Origin: Anabas testudineus
Lineage: Eukaryota > Chordata > Actinopteri > Anabantiformes > Anabantidae
Length of the DNA stretch: 64,000 nucleotides
Reading direction: 5' to 3'
Assembly (NCBI RefSeq): GCF_900324465.2
Contig: NC_046627.1
Location: 7,903,610 to 7,967,609 of the forward strand
Of the stretch, positions 36,177-48,609 are shown one piece after another. The position numbers were made by a program, and so were the translations under genes. Under the pieces are notes generated by a model. It did not search any database and was not told the origin of the DNA. It was given only the letters and a program-made list of their open reading frames with translations. Position 1 is the stretch's first letter. The number at the start of each line of letters is the position of its first letter.

Positions 36177-37308
36177 TAAGACAACATTTAAAAGATGTGC
36201 TGAACAAAACATCTGCTCTATAAGTAGAAAAATATGTATAGATGGAAGCCAGTTGTGTGTAATTAGGTAAATATTTTGAATAAATAAGGTATATTGATCC
36301 TATTTCTTAAGATCATATTTTTATAATGGACAATAAAAGATTTTATAATGTTCCATCAGTGTAAGTTATAGGAGACTAAATCCATACTACTTGTGTAAAT
36401 CTATATTTTAAAGTGTATCTGAAGTCAATATCAGGAAAAGCAAGACAGCTTTATTTACAAAGAAAACATAGAGGTAAGCGCTTTCGATGATATCTCCAAT
36501 GGGAATAATTAAGTATGGTCTTATTATTATTATTATTATTAGTAGTAGTAATAGCAATTTACATTAGAACAACATTAAACCAATACTACATTCTGCAAAA
36601 TTTTCTATGGTTACTGTTACTGTTTCTTTATTTTGTGGGCGTTTGTTGAATTCACAATAATCAATTTACTTTTGCTACATGAATCCCTCTACAGTTGCTG
36701 GTTAATATCCAATTTTACATTACTGTTGTAAATGCCACTCACAATTTGACCCCTCCCCACTCACATATGTCCATTTGGTTCACAAGCAGAAGATGTTACA
36801 GAACCAGTATTATGTCAAAAGTTCCCCCAGGAAGATTTGTTTCCCCATTACATTAACGCAATGGTTCTCTCATTTACAAGTAAAATATTTTCTGTAAAAT
36901 ATCACATACTGATGTTAAATTTATACTGATTTGAAGTTGATGTTGGATTTGTTTATTCTAAAACTAGTAAACTTTGACTTTAGGTCATAATTTTTCCATA
37001 ATACCAAATGTATAACTAAATGATCGCTTAGTATTTTAACTTCATGATGAAAAAGACCCAAGGAGGAGATGTTGGACAAGGTAAGAATGAGAAAAAGAGA
37101 GATTTACCAACCATGAAACCAACCAAGAGTAAATACTGGGTTAGCTTTAGCTCACTGGAAAAAGGTAAAAGAGATTAAACTAGCATTGTGGATGTTGGCC
37201 TCTTCTTATCAGGTATGTTTGAGTTTATGCCCATGTCTGTCCAGACTCATGCTAAGTTTATACATGAGTCCAAGTGGATGTTTATGCCAGATGTAATGAT
37301 TATACTTA

Positions 37309-37468
37309 TTTAATATAATAATAATAATAATAATAAAACTTTATTAATCCCCATAGGAAGAATTGTGGTTAGACAGCTGCCAGACAGCTCATATAGGCGC
37401 TACTACACTACACCCCACTAACCCAAGGGTTCGTATATGAATGCTCTACCACATGAGCTACTGAGATA
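37309..37468 (-). mobile_element. tRNA-derived SINE with a LINE-like tail
   Basis: On the minus strand the head reads TAGCTCATGTGGTAGAGC, an A-box-like tRNA relic with a GAACCC segment. The body ends in GGGGATTAATAAAGTTTT and an ATT trinucleotide tail. The tail matches the 3' end of the Rex1-like LINE at 53.95 kb (GGGATTAATAAAGTTTTTTG), as expected for a SINE mobilised by that LINE. Confidence 0.55.
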
Positions 37469-37513
37469 AAATTCCTTCCAAGGACTTCTGAAATATAAAC
37501 TCAACAAGAATGT

Positions 37514-38290
37514 AACAGATACTCTCCTCCAAAAGTATTGGAGCAGTGAGGCCAGTTTATTTTATACTGCAGACTAAAAACATTTAAAAACAAAGATTTA
37601 CAGCAAAAGATGAATATGAGACAAAAAACATTTCAGCTTTTATTTTCAGGTGCTTAGGTCTGGATCCAATAAACCAATTTTGATTGAACCCATCCATTTT
37701 TCGTGTGAGCAAAAGTATTGGAACAACAAAAAAACACTTAAAATAGATTAAAGTAAATAAGATTAAATATTTGGTTGCAACGTTTCTTGTAATGACTGCA
37801 TCACTCCTCTGACCCACTGACATCACCAAACATTTACATTCTTCTTTTCTGATGCTTTTCCAGGCTTTCACTGCAGCCTCTTTTGTCTGGTGTTTGTTTT
37901 GGGGGGTTACTCCCTTCAGTCTCTTTAAGGGTTTAAGTCCAGAGACTGACTTGTCCAGTCTAAAACCCTTCACTTCTTGGCTGCATCTTTTATTAAATTT
38001 GCAGACAAAATGTCTCTTTAGACCTCTGAGTGCATTTTGTTGATGCCATCAATTGTTCCATTATCAATGAAGATTTTAGACACTGTCCAAGAAGAAGTCA
38101 TACATTACCTCCACTCTGTTTCACTATTGTCTTTCTTAGTCTGCTTGTTAAACATTTGTGACTTAGTGCAATGTTGGTGCACTGGCTCTGATTGACTTTC
38201 CATTTTCTCTCAGCTTCACTATTGCTTGTTTTTTCACCCTCATACAGCTCTCTGGTTTTCATGTTGGTTACACCCCTATAAATGCAGTCT
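37514..38290 (-). mobile_element. internally deleted Tc1/mariner-family transposon
   Basis: The left end, CTCCAAAAGTATTGGAGCAG, and its internal repetition GAGCAAAAGTATTGGAACAA belong to the long terminal repeats of a widespread fish Tc1-like element. The minus strand carries transposase pieces, including MKTRELYEGEK near 38260, and the later region with CACTGCAGCCTCTTTTGTCT. Most of the catalytic domain is gone and no right-hand terminal repeat is seen. Confidence 0.7.
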
Positions 38291-38381
38291 GAACAGGGAA
38301 AACTGATGTGACTTTCTGTCCAATCAAAGACGTCCAACTGTGATTTGTAGGTCTCTGTCAGCTGTACTGACGTCTCCCAAC

Positions 38382-41300
38382 ATGCTCCACCCCCTGATCT
38401 ACCTGTCTGCTCTCAGCCTGCTGGCAGGTGAGTTAACACACACTACATGTACACAGTTTGTCAACTGTACTCACAAGACTTGTTGAGGGACGTCAGCTGA
38501 ACTAACATGAAGAATTAGCAGAGAATCTCAAGAACAAAGAGCAAAATGACATGAAGTGATGACAGACAACAAGACAACAGATTTAGATGATAAGATTCAG
38601 TAGACATTTTACTTTCTAAGTATTTTTTCCTGATTCCTTTGACTCGCTGGTGAACAAACTCTCTTAAACCTTCATGAAGCCACATTTTAATCTAACAGTA
38701 GTTCAAACCTCTCCTATGTCTCCATGTCTCCAGGTACTGATGCAGAGACCATTACTACCTCTAAAGTGCTGGACATCAGCTCGTGTCCCTTCATGTTTTA
38801 TGGACAGGAGTATGAACAAATCTATGTGAGTCATATGAAGCTATGTGTGAACGTCTCTTTAATGTCCACTGCAGTGACACCGAACATCTGATCATCCACT
38901 GAAGCGGCAGCAGAGTGAGAGCTCTGACTGAATCACAAGCTGATCACAAACCTTTGTAGAAATGTTATTTTACTTGTGTCTTTTGTTTTAACAGGTCAAT
39001 ATCTCCAGTGAAATCTTCACCATCTGTTTCAACGGCTTTTACAACCCTGAAACCAGACAAGACTGTATCGTAGGGCCTCAACTCTCAGCCCAGAGATCTG
39101 TCACATTTTCTTATTTTCCATACAATACTGGTGATGAGAACTTTGTCCACCAGCATCTGCCAACCATTAAGACTCGTCTAGAGTGCATTGTACTTTTGGA
39201 TGTGGTGTCCTGGGATACTGTGAGTAGTGTTGAAGAATGAGTCAAATTAATTAGACCTAATAAAACACTCAAACTTACACTTACTGAATCTAATCTAAAC
39301 GCATTTGGAGGTCACTGCCTACTAACATCTGTTTCTCCTCTGTTCACTATTTACAGGCTAGATTTTTACTGATTAACATGGGGACACAAGCAGCTCTATT
39401 TTTACGGACTCACCTCTTGGGATCATGGGTGAGTACATCCAGTTGCTTTGTAATGTAGGCAGAAATAAATCTCCACAGTAACTTAATTATAACTGGAAAA
39501 ACCCAGTTTGGCTGCTCAGAATAATTCTCATGGTAACTTCACTGTATTTAACCTGTTTTTGTACAACAAGGACAAAACTGAATTCAGGTTTAAAATCCCA
39601 GCTTAATCCCTTTTCTTGATTTTGTACAATACCCTGTATGTTAACTCTGTGATGGTAACTCTGGTTGTGTTTGTCACTGTTTAGGTGTATGACGTCAAGG
39701 TCAATGGTGACACGGTTGATAAGCTGAATGTTACAAACACTGATTCCATCTCTCAATATCTGACAATAATAGACACCAGCGGATGCAGACATTCAGGTTG
39801 TCCTGAACAATATTAATAAAACATTTTGATATTGTTCATGTGTAATTTTTTTAAACTAACACAAACCTTTCTTTGTTTCTCAGGTGTTATGTATAAACCT
39901 GGTACGGTGGTGAACTCTAACACAGGAACTTGTCTAAACTGTAGTGACACTGCAGTTCTTCAGACCTCTGAGTAAGGTCCCTTGAAGCGTTGTCAAGACA
40001 ACAGCACATAAATATACTTGTTTAAAGAAAAACCTTCTGCATACGACCAATAAAACTATTTAACAAATAATTATTCATAAAAATAAAAGGTTTTGTAATG
40101 ACTGGATTACAACTGGGTTCTGGACAAGTGGAAATCTCAAAGTTACTGGAAACTGAACAGTTGTTTCTGTTTCTTTCTACTTTCATCAGCTGCATGATGG
40201 ACACCACCACCACCACCAGCACCACCACCAGTACCACCACCACCAGCACCACCAGCACCCCCAGCACCACCACCACCACCTGCACTGTGACTGGACCCAC
40301 TGTCATCGACTTTCATGGCCAAGTGAACTCTATCCAGGATCGATGTGCGTACTCTCTGCTGTCGGATCCATCAGTCCCCAACTTCCAGGTCCTGGCGAAC
40401 TTTCAGGAACGTCGTCGTAAAGATGTGAGCTTTCTGGACAGTGTGACACTGACAGTGGACGGGTCAGGTGTTCTCATCCACCTGGAACAAGGCGGGGTGG
40501 TGAAGGTAAGATTCCTGCAGCCACGGTCGTGTCAGAGCTCGGTCGGTTCTCATTGTTTCTCTCAGTTGTTGCTGTGAAAACATCTCTTTGTGTGTCTGAC
40601 ATGTTCGATCAGTGATTCCTCCACTTTGTCTCTTTGCTGTGATTCAGCTGGACGACTCAGTTCTGACCCTCAACAGCTCAGCTCAGCTGGTTCACGGTGT
40701 GGAGCTGTCCAAAAACCAAAGTGGAGTCACTGCAAACATATCACTCCCCAACTACACCACGTTAGTTTTCTTTGATGGCTACACCGCACAGATCACTTTG
40801 AAAGGTACAGAAAATAAAATCCTATCATTCAGCACATGGGATAAATTGGGAAACGGGCAACAACTGATCTGACCCCCACTCTGTCCTGAACATGAACCTG
40901 TCCAGGACCTGGTGAACCATCTCTTGTCTCTGGTTTGTGTGGAAACTCCAGCAGGTCTCTGAGTGAACTGAGGATTTCTAACTACAGTGTTAGTGGGTAA
41001 GACTTCAATCACAAACCACTGAATTCTTTTCATGAAAGTCTTTCAGGATGCTTTGAAGTTTGTTTTGAGATTTAATCCATTAAACTTTTACCTTATAATG
41101 TAAATGTGTTCATACTTTGGTTGACTCTGTATGTTTAGTTGTATATATTGTGGTAAATAGATTTCCTCTACTTCACTTTTACAGTTTCTTGAGGATAAAT
41201 ATTACCAGCCTTCTGACTTGTAGATCAAAAATACAAGTCTATGTGCATCTTTATTTGACCCAGTTATGCTCAGAAAGTCTCTTTGTGTTTTTGAATGAGT

Positions 41301-42712
41301 CAGAACAGGAACAGTCCTGATCATGTTTTTGCTCCCTAGCTGTGAAGTTCTGTACAATGACACTGCTGACAGTACGATCGACTGCACCATGGAGACTGAA
41401 CGGTGAGCAGATTTATCCATACACAGTATTTATGTGTTACACTATAATCTTTGTGGTTAGTTAAATTACACCTTGCTCTGTGTCATGAGATGTGAGTCTT
41501 CATTATTTTGTCTCCTTACCTCTGTGGAGCAGCTGTAACCTCCTGAAGGAGGACTTTTCTTGAAAGTCTTTCAAGATGCTTTGAAGTTTTTTTTTAGATT
41601 TAATCCATTAAACTCTGACTCTGTATGTTTAGTTGTATATATTGTGGTAAATAGATTTCCTATGCTTCACTTTTAGAGTTTCTGTCTTGAGAATAAAGAC
41701 AAAGATTACCAGTTTTCTCACTTGTAGAGCAAAGATAAAAGTCTATATTCAACTGACTTGAATTCAATTCTGTTTGTTTTTCTGTGTGTGTGTGTGTTTA
41801 TTCTGCAGCTCTGTGATCCAGAACATCAAATCTGGACCTTGGGATTACACTCTGACCATGAAGTCCTACACTGATGCTGCTCGAAGGAAAGCTGTGGACT
41901 CCAGCACTGAAGTCCTGCTGGACCAGAGGATCTGGGTGGAGATAAAAACTGATGGTCTGGATGGCAGGGTCATTGCTGTGGTGACTGACTCCTGCTGGGC
42001 AACCAATGAACCATCACCCAATAGTACTCTGAGATACAACCTGATCAAGAATAGGTGAGACACACACAGAGGTGTCAGCTGCTCATTGATGATCCAAGAG
42101 ATTCATTAATTAGATGTTTGACTCCAGAAAACAACATCTGTCCTGATGTGATGTTTGTTTCTCTATTTGTGAGCAGTTGTCCAAATCCCGCTGACCAGAC
42201 TGTGCGAGTGCAGGGAAATGGACTGGGAACATCCAACTACTTCTCTTTCAACATGTTCCAGTTCTCTGGACACTCTGGTGACGTCTACCTGCACTGCAAA
42301 GTCCAGCTGTGTGTCAAACAGAACAACAACTGTGTCCCGGTACACATCGCAGGCAAACACATGACACATGTACACTGATGGAACCAGATCCTCCTCACTG
42401 GAAAACACTTAGAACAAGACGTTCTGCTGGTTAACACACAGACTATACTACTAGCAAAATATTCAGTGTTTTAATCCATCATTAAACTCAAGTCAAATGT
42501 TTTATTTCTAATCTTGTTTTCCTCCTTTTCTCAGTTACGTTTGTTGATCTGTAAATTTGTATTGTTTACAACAATATAAAAACAACAATTGATTGTCTGG
42601 AATTCACCTTTTCCAGGATTGTGTCATACCTCTTCGAAGTCGCAGATCTGCCAGACCTCCTAAATATGAACATGAAGCTGCAGCACTCATCACTATGATC
42701 TGGACTAATTAG
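38382..42712 (+). CDS. secreted glycoprotein with VWF-D-like and ZP-C-like domains
   Basis: Thirteen exons with GT-AG borders close in frame (1767 nt, 588 aa): 38382-38427, 38734-38825, 38995-39219, 39357-39428, 39685-39796, 39884-39971, 40190-40505, 40648-40804, 40906-40996, 41340-41402, 41809-42054, 42177-42339 and 42617-42712. The order is a signal peptide (MLHPLIYLSALSLLAG), a cysteine-containing N-terminal domain of about 190 residues, a Thr/Ser-rich mucin-like stretch, a VWF-D-like domain (CTVTGPTVIDFHG at its start, LVCGN-type GLCGNSS near its end), then a ZP-C-like region (DSCWATNEPSPNSTLRYNLI, SCPNPADQT, YLHCKVQLC) and a basic furin-type site RSRRS before a short hydrophobic end (ALITMIWTN). 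It is probably an extracellular, polymerising glycoprotein of the GP2/uromodulin/tectorin kind. I cannot name an orthologue. A consensus donor GTAAGA follows the TAG stop directly, so the 3' untranslated region is probably spliced. Confidence 0.85.
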
Positions 42713-44049
42713 GTAAGACACAACTTTTCTGCTGTAAGTTAAAATTAGTTTCAGACATTTATGTGTAGTGTCATGTTTGTTAGTAACAACAGGCAGAGAA
42801 AGAGGAACTATAGCTTTACTGAAACATTACTAGATGATACATGTGGGGTTAATCGTAGTGTTGTACATGGAGCAACAGAACAGATTAAGCTCTGATATGA
42901 GGTTAGAGTTTCTTCTGATCCTCTTCGTGTGCACATAAACAAAGTCACCACAGTGAACCTGAACAGACAGTCTGTTGATCTGACTGTGGGAGAGGTTCTG
43001 CTTATAAAGGGAGCAGGTGAAAACATTCAGCGCTTCATTATTTAAAAGATGAAGAACTCTAAAGACTGAACAAGATAGTCAAGCTGGCAAATGAATAAAA
43101 AGGGGCATAAACATGAAAACAGAGCTGAGACTACAGGGGTGGGGAACTCATAGACTGAAATGCTGAGGAGGTGGGTGATACCAACGCAAATAAAATCAAA
43201 CGTCTTCCAGTTTCTGCTTGAGTGAACACAGCTGATCCAGGTACAGTTTGAAAAAACAGGCAGGACTGGTTGTTTTCTCAGGTTGTTTCCATAGTGACAG
43301 GTCGTCGACCACAACAATCCCTGACTTTTGATGGATCCTGATCTACGTATCACACTATTCATAATTACACGGTGAAGGGAAGTGTGTGGGTTTAGATTTG
43401 ATTTTTTTTATATTCATAATTATATCTGTGATATATCAAACATAACAAACTCTAATTGAAAACTTGTTGCATCACTACATCTCTTAAAAGTTTGGAGACA
43501 GTTCACAAACTCAGGAAATATTGTCCTGTGATCTTCTTCTTTAAAGAAACAGTATCTTATCATGAATATAAATGTGTTTGGAGGTGTATAGCCACTGTCC
43601 TTCTAGTTTGTCATCTGTTTGATGTATTTAAAAATTTCAAGTCTGTGGGTTGTTTTCTGAAAATAACTATTACAATAATCTGTTTGTGAGCAAACTAAAG
43701 TATGGACATTAAAGACATTGCTACTGTGTGTGCTTTCTTAATGGGTTAAATCTATTTAATGATACTCAGTTATAATCTGGAGGCCTTCTTCTAGCAGATT
43801 ATCCACCAGATACTCAAGACCCAACTGTTCATAAAAGAACCAATGCTGAGCACCTCACAGAGGGGTTTTGTAAAAGACATAATATTTTTATAAAAAATGA
43901 AAAATAATGATTTAGAAAGGATTTGAGTCAAATTGAATGTGATAAAACCTGGATAGAAAAAGTGTTTGTACACAGACAAACATCAAGATAAACAACACAA
44001 AACAAATACCAAAGTGCATTATTCAGAATATTTCTACTACTAAGTTAAA
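42713..44049. other. downstream of the ZP-type gene; no gene recognised
   Basis: AT-rich sequence. A possible poly(A) signal AATAAA at 43094 could end the spliced 3' untranslated region of the upstream gene. No domains seen. Confidence 0.4.
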
Positions 44050-44402
44050 TTATGGTCCAACTTTCTGTTGCTCTGACCCGTTGACCCGTCAGTACTTAAA
44101 GTCCTGGACCTTTACCTCTGCTCCCTGTAACCTCACTGTTCCACCTGTTTCCTCTCATTCACACTCAGGTCTTCTGTTTTGCTGCAGCTAACCTTCATTC
44201 CTCTGCTTTCCAGTGCACACCTCCACCTCTCTACCTCCACCCTGCTCCCTGCTCTCGCCACAGAACACAATGTCATCTGTGAACATCATAGTCCATGGAG
44301 ATTCCTGTCTAACCTCAACTGTCAGCCTGTCCATCACCAGAGCAAACAAGAAGAGGCTCAGAGCTGATCCTTGATGCAGACCCACCTCCACCTTGAACTC
44401 CT
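44050..44402 (-). mobile_element. old RTE-type LINE, left part
   Basis: The minus strand encodes decayed reverse transcriptase (EEFKVEVGLHQGSALS, FLFALVMDRL, ESPWTMMFTDDIVF). It is nearly the same as 60.46-60.80 kb, including GTTGCTCTGACCCGTTGACC, so the two are copies of one old element. It breaks off at AACTCCTC where the L2-like sequence begins. Confidence 0.8.
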
Positions 44403-45033
44403 CCAGGAGACAGAGAGGAGGAAACACAACTACAGGAGAGAGATGACACAAAGTTAATGACATGAAATGGTGGCATTTGCATTGATACAGGAGAAAGGAG
44501 AGAGGAGAGGAGCTCAGTTTATCAGTAGAGGTCCACCAGCAGACTAAGCTATAGCAGCATAACTAAGAGATGATTCAGAGTCACCTGATCCATCTCTAAC
44601 TATAAGCTTTATAAAATAGGAAAGTTTTAAGTCTAGTCTTAAATGTAGAGAGGGTGTCTGCCTCCAGAACCTGAACTGGGAGCTGGTTCCACAGGCAGAC
44701 CAGTACTCTGAGAACGGAGAGTTCTGATTGGAAAATATGGAACTATGAGGTCTTTAAGATAAAATGGAGCCTGATTATTAAGTGATTTATAAGTGGGGAC
44801 CTAACTTCCTCTGATTCATTAGCTTCTTAATTAGAGGAGCAATAGTATCGAGTATTGTTCCAAGTGAGGCTGCAGTATTATCAACAAGATAGTCCAATTG
44901 TGCTGGAGTAACGTTGAAATAACTGCCTTCCTCTGTGTTGGTACATGGCTCTGAAATAAAAGATGGAGTGAGTTCCTTAAATTTGTCAACAGCATTTTTA
45001 CATAAATATCTACTGTAGTGAATCTTATCTTTA
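44403..45033 (-). mobile_element. L2-like LINE, left part (interrupted)
   Basis: The minus-strand 3' region of an L2-like LINE matches 34.56-34.95 kb in reverse (GAACTGGGAGCTGGTTCCAC, TAGAGAGGGTGTCTGCCTCC). It then jumps to endonuclease-region sequence at about 44.8 kb, so the middle is deleted. The young RTE element is inserted at its right end, and the L2 sequence resumes at 48165. Confidence 0.8.
45015..45033. repeat. 19-bp target-site duplication, left copy
   Basis: GTAGTGAATCTTATCTTTA occurs here and at 48165-48183, on either side of the RTE element. Confidence 0.92.
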
Positions 45034-48000
45034 ATCTAGCCACAGGGGTTGCAAGCCAGTGACTCCTGTGCCGGTCCCAAGCCCGGATAAATAGAGAGGA
45101 TTGCGTCAGGAAGGGCATCCGGCGTAAAAATTGGCAAAATAACCATGCGAATCATTCACAAGACTTTCATACCGGATCGGTCGAGGCCCGGGTTAACAAC
45201 GACCGCCACCGATGCTGTTAACCTACAGGGTGCCGGTGGAAATTTGACTACTGTTGGTCGAAGAAAGAGGGGAGGCAGAAGGGTTCGTGGTCAGAGAGAG
45301 AAGGGAAAAGGCAGGAACATAGATTTGAGAATAGGGACTCTTAACGTTGGTACGATGACAGGGAAAGGAAGAGAGCTGGCAGACATGATGGAGAGAAGAA
45401 AGGTAGATGTTCTGTGTGTGCAGGAGACAAGGTGGAAGGGCAGCAAGGCACGTAGTATTGGAGGAGGATACAAACTGTTCTACCATGGTGTGGATAGGAA
45501 GAGAAACGGGGTAGGAGTGATCTTGAAGGGGGAGTTTGTGAACAATGTTCTAGAGGTGAAAAGAGTCTCAGACAGAGTGATGAGCCTAAAGCTAGAAATT
45601 GAAGGGGTGATGATGAATGTAGTCAGTGGGTATGCGCCACAGGTTGGCTGTGAGTTAGAAGAGAAGGAGAGATTCTGGAGTGAGTTTGATGAGGTCATAG
45701 GGAGTATCCCCAGAGGAGAGAGAGTTGTTGTTGGAGCAGACTTCAATGGGCATGTTGGTGAGGGCAACAGAGGTGATGAGGAGGTGATGGGTAGGTTTGG
45801 TGTGAAGGAAAGGAATCTGGAAGGACAGATGGTGGTGGACTTTGCTAAGAGGATGGAAATGGCTGTAGTCAACACTTACTTCCAGAAGCGAGAGGAACAT
45901 AGAGTGACATACAAGAGTGGAGGTAGGAGTACGCAGGTGGACTACATCCTATGTAGACGAGGTCATTTGAGAGAGGTTAGTGACTGCAAAGTGGTGGTAG
46001 GAGAGAGTGTAGCCAGACAGCACCGCATGGTGGTGTGCAAGATGACTCTGGAGGTCAGGAAGAAGAAAAGAGGGAAGTCAGAGAAGAAGACCAAGTGGTG
46101 GAAGCTACAGAATGAAGAAACTGAGGAATTCAGGCAGAAGTTGAGACAGGTTCTGGGTGGTCAGGATGAGCTTCCAGATGACTGGGAATCTACAGCAGAG
46201 GTTATCAGGGAAACAGGTAGGAAGGTGCTAGGTGTGTCATCTGGAAAGAGGAAAGAAGGTAAAGACACTTGGTGGTGGAATGAGGAAGTACAGGAATGCA
46301 TCCAGAGGAAGAGGTTAGCTAGAAGGAAGTGGGATGTAGAAAGGACTGAGGAAAGTAGACAGGAGTACAAGGAAGCGCAGCGTAGAGTGAAGAGGGAGGT
46401 GGCAAAGGCCAAACAGAAAGCTTACGATGAGCTGTATGACAGGTTAGACACGAAGGAAGGAGAGAAGGACTTGTACAGGCAAGCCAGACAGAGAGATAGA
46501 GATGGGAAGGATGTGCAACAGGTAAGGGTGATTAAGGACAGAGATGGAAAGGTGCTAACAACCCAGGAGAGTGTGCAGAAAAGATGGAAGGAGTATTTTG
46601 AGGAGCTGATGAACGAGGAAAATGACAGGGAAAGAAGAGAGGAAGATGTTGATGTTGTGGAGCAGGAAATAGAAGAGATTGGAAAGGATGAGGTTAGGAA
46701 GGCTCTGAAAAGGATGAAGAGTGGAAAGGCTGTTGGTCCTCATGACGTACCTGTGGAGGTGTGGAAGTGCTTAGGAGAGACAGCAGTGGAGTTTCTAACC
46801 AGTTTGTTCAATAGGATTCTAGAGAGTGAGAAGATGCCTGAGGAATGGAGGAGAAGTGTTCTGGTTCCGATCTTTAAGAACAAGGGTGACACGCAGAACT
46901 GCAGCAACTATAGAGGAATAAAGTTGATGAGCACACAATGAAGCTGTGGGAAAGAGTAGTGGAAGCCAGGCTTAGGAAGAAGGTGGAGATTTGTGAGCAG
47001 CAGTATGGTTTCATGCCCCGTAAGAGCACCACTGATGCCATTTTTGCTTTGAGAATGTTGATGGAAAAGTACAGAGATGGTCAGAAGGAGCTGCATTGTG
47101 TCTGTAGATTTAGAGAAGGCGTATGACAGGGTGCCGAGGGAGGAGCTATGGTACTGTATGAGGTTGTCTGGAGTGGCAGAGAAGTACGTCAGAGTAGTTC
47201 AGGACATGTATGAGAGAAGTATGACGGTGGTGAGATGTGCTGTAGGTCAGACAGAGGAGTTCAAGGTGGAGGTGGGACTACACCAAGGATCAGCTTTGAG
47301 TCCCTTCTTGTTTGCTATGTTGATGGACAGGCTGACAGATGAGGTCAGACAGGAATCTCCCTGGACAATGATGTTTGCGGATGACATTGTAATTTGCAGT
47401 GAGAGTAGAGAGCAGGTGGAGGAACAGCTGGAGAGGTGGAGGTTTGCTCTGGAAAGAAGAGGCATGAAGGTCAGTCGTAGTAAGACAGAATACATGTGTC
47501 TGAACGAGAGGGATCCAGGTAGAAGCGTTAGGTTACAGGGGGCTGAGGTGAAGAAGGTGCAGGAGTTTAAGTACTTGGGGTCAACAGTTCAGTGTGATGG
47601 AGAGTGTGGAAAAGAGGTGAAGAGGCGAGTGCAGGCAGGTTGGAGCGGGTGGAGGAAAGTGTCAGGAGTGTTGTGTGACAGAAGAGTGTCAGCAAGACTC
47701 AAAGGAAAGGTCTACAAGACAGTGGTGAGACCAGCTCTGCTCTATGGGTTAGAGACGGTAGCAGTGAGAAAGAGACAAGAGGCTGAGATGGAGGTAGCAG
47801 AGATGAAGATGTTGAGGTTCTCCTTAGGAGTGACCAGGTTAGACAGAATAAGGAACGAGTACATCAGAGGGACGGCTCACGTTGCCTGTGTTAGCAACAA
47901 AGTCAGAGAGGCCAGACTGAGATGGTTTGGACATGTTCAGAGGAGGGATAGTGAGTATATTGGTAGAAGGATGTTGGAGATGGAGTTGCCAGGCAGGAGG

Positions 48001-48164
48001 GCAAGAGGACGACCAAAGAGGAGATACATGGACGTGTTAACAGAGGGCATGAGGTTGGCTGGTGTTAGGGTAGAAGATGTTCATGATAGAGTTAGGTGGA
48101 GAAGGATGATTCGCTGTGGCGACCCCTGATGGGAAAAGCCGAAAGAGAAGAAGAAGAAGAAGAA
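45034..48164 (+). mobile_element. near-full-length RTE-clade LINE
   Basis: A 3131-bp insertion with perfect 19-bp target duplications and a GAA-rich short-repeat 3' tail, typical of RTE elements. The 598-codon frame 45145-46941 starts with an APE-type endonuclease (TLNVGTM, VQETRWKG, GADFNGH, VDYILC) and a coiled linker rich in K, R and E, and enters the reverse transcriptase (KSGKAVGPHDVPVEVWKCLG, FKNKGDTQNCSNYRGIKL). The remainder (47077-48129) holds DLEKAYDRVPR, GLHQGSALSPFLF, FADDIVICS and the C-terminal block. Single-base indels near 46928 (at AGCACACAATG) and near 47098 shift the frame, so this copy cannot make an intact enzyme. The protein resembles the CFDP2/BovB-type ORF. It lies within an older L2-like LINE. 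Confidence 0.93.
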
Positions 48165-48609
48165 GTAGTGAATCTTATCTTTAGGTTTAGTAAAGTCTGG
48201 TAGTGTAAATTCAAATGTTATTAAAAAGTGGTCAGATAAAAGAGGGTTTTGGGGAAAAACTATTAAATGATTAATTTCAACATGTATGTCAGAATAAGAT
48301 CAACGGTGTGATTAAAACAGTGAGTGGGTTTATTTACATTTTGGGTAAAACCAGTGGAGTCTAATAGTGAATTAAATGCAGTGTTGAGGCAGTTATCATC
48401 AACATCTACATGGATATTAAAGTCACCCACTATAATGAACTAAATCAGATAGAAAGTCTGTGAATTCAGTTAAAAACTCAGAGTAAGGGACAGGAGGACG
48501 GTACACAATAACAAACAGGACTGGTTTTTGATTTTTCCAGTTAGGATCAGAGAGGCTAAGAGTGAGGTTCTCAAATGAATTCAAACTATGTTTAGGTCTG
48601 GGGTTGATT
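48165..48609 (-). mobile_element. L2-like LINE, right part
   Basis: The minus strand reads an endonuclease segment: VYRPPVPYSEFLTEF, GDFNIHVDVDDNC, LDSTGFTQNVNKPTHC and NHTVDLILTY. This continues the L2-like copy cut by the RTE insertion. The first 19 bases are the right target duplication. Confidence 0.82.

Noticed and set aside
40022-40306. A valine-rich frame on the minus strand opposite the ZP-type gene
   Set aside because: It is the complement of the ACC repeats encoding the Thr/Ser-rich linker.
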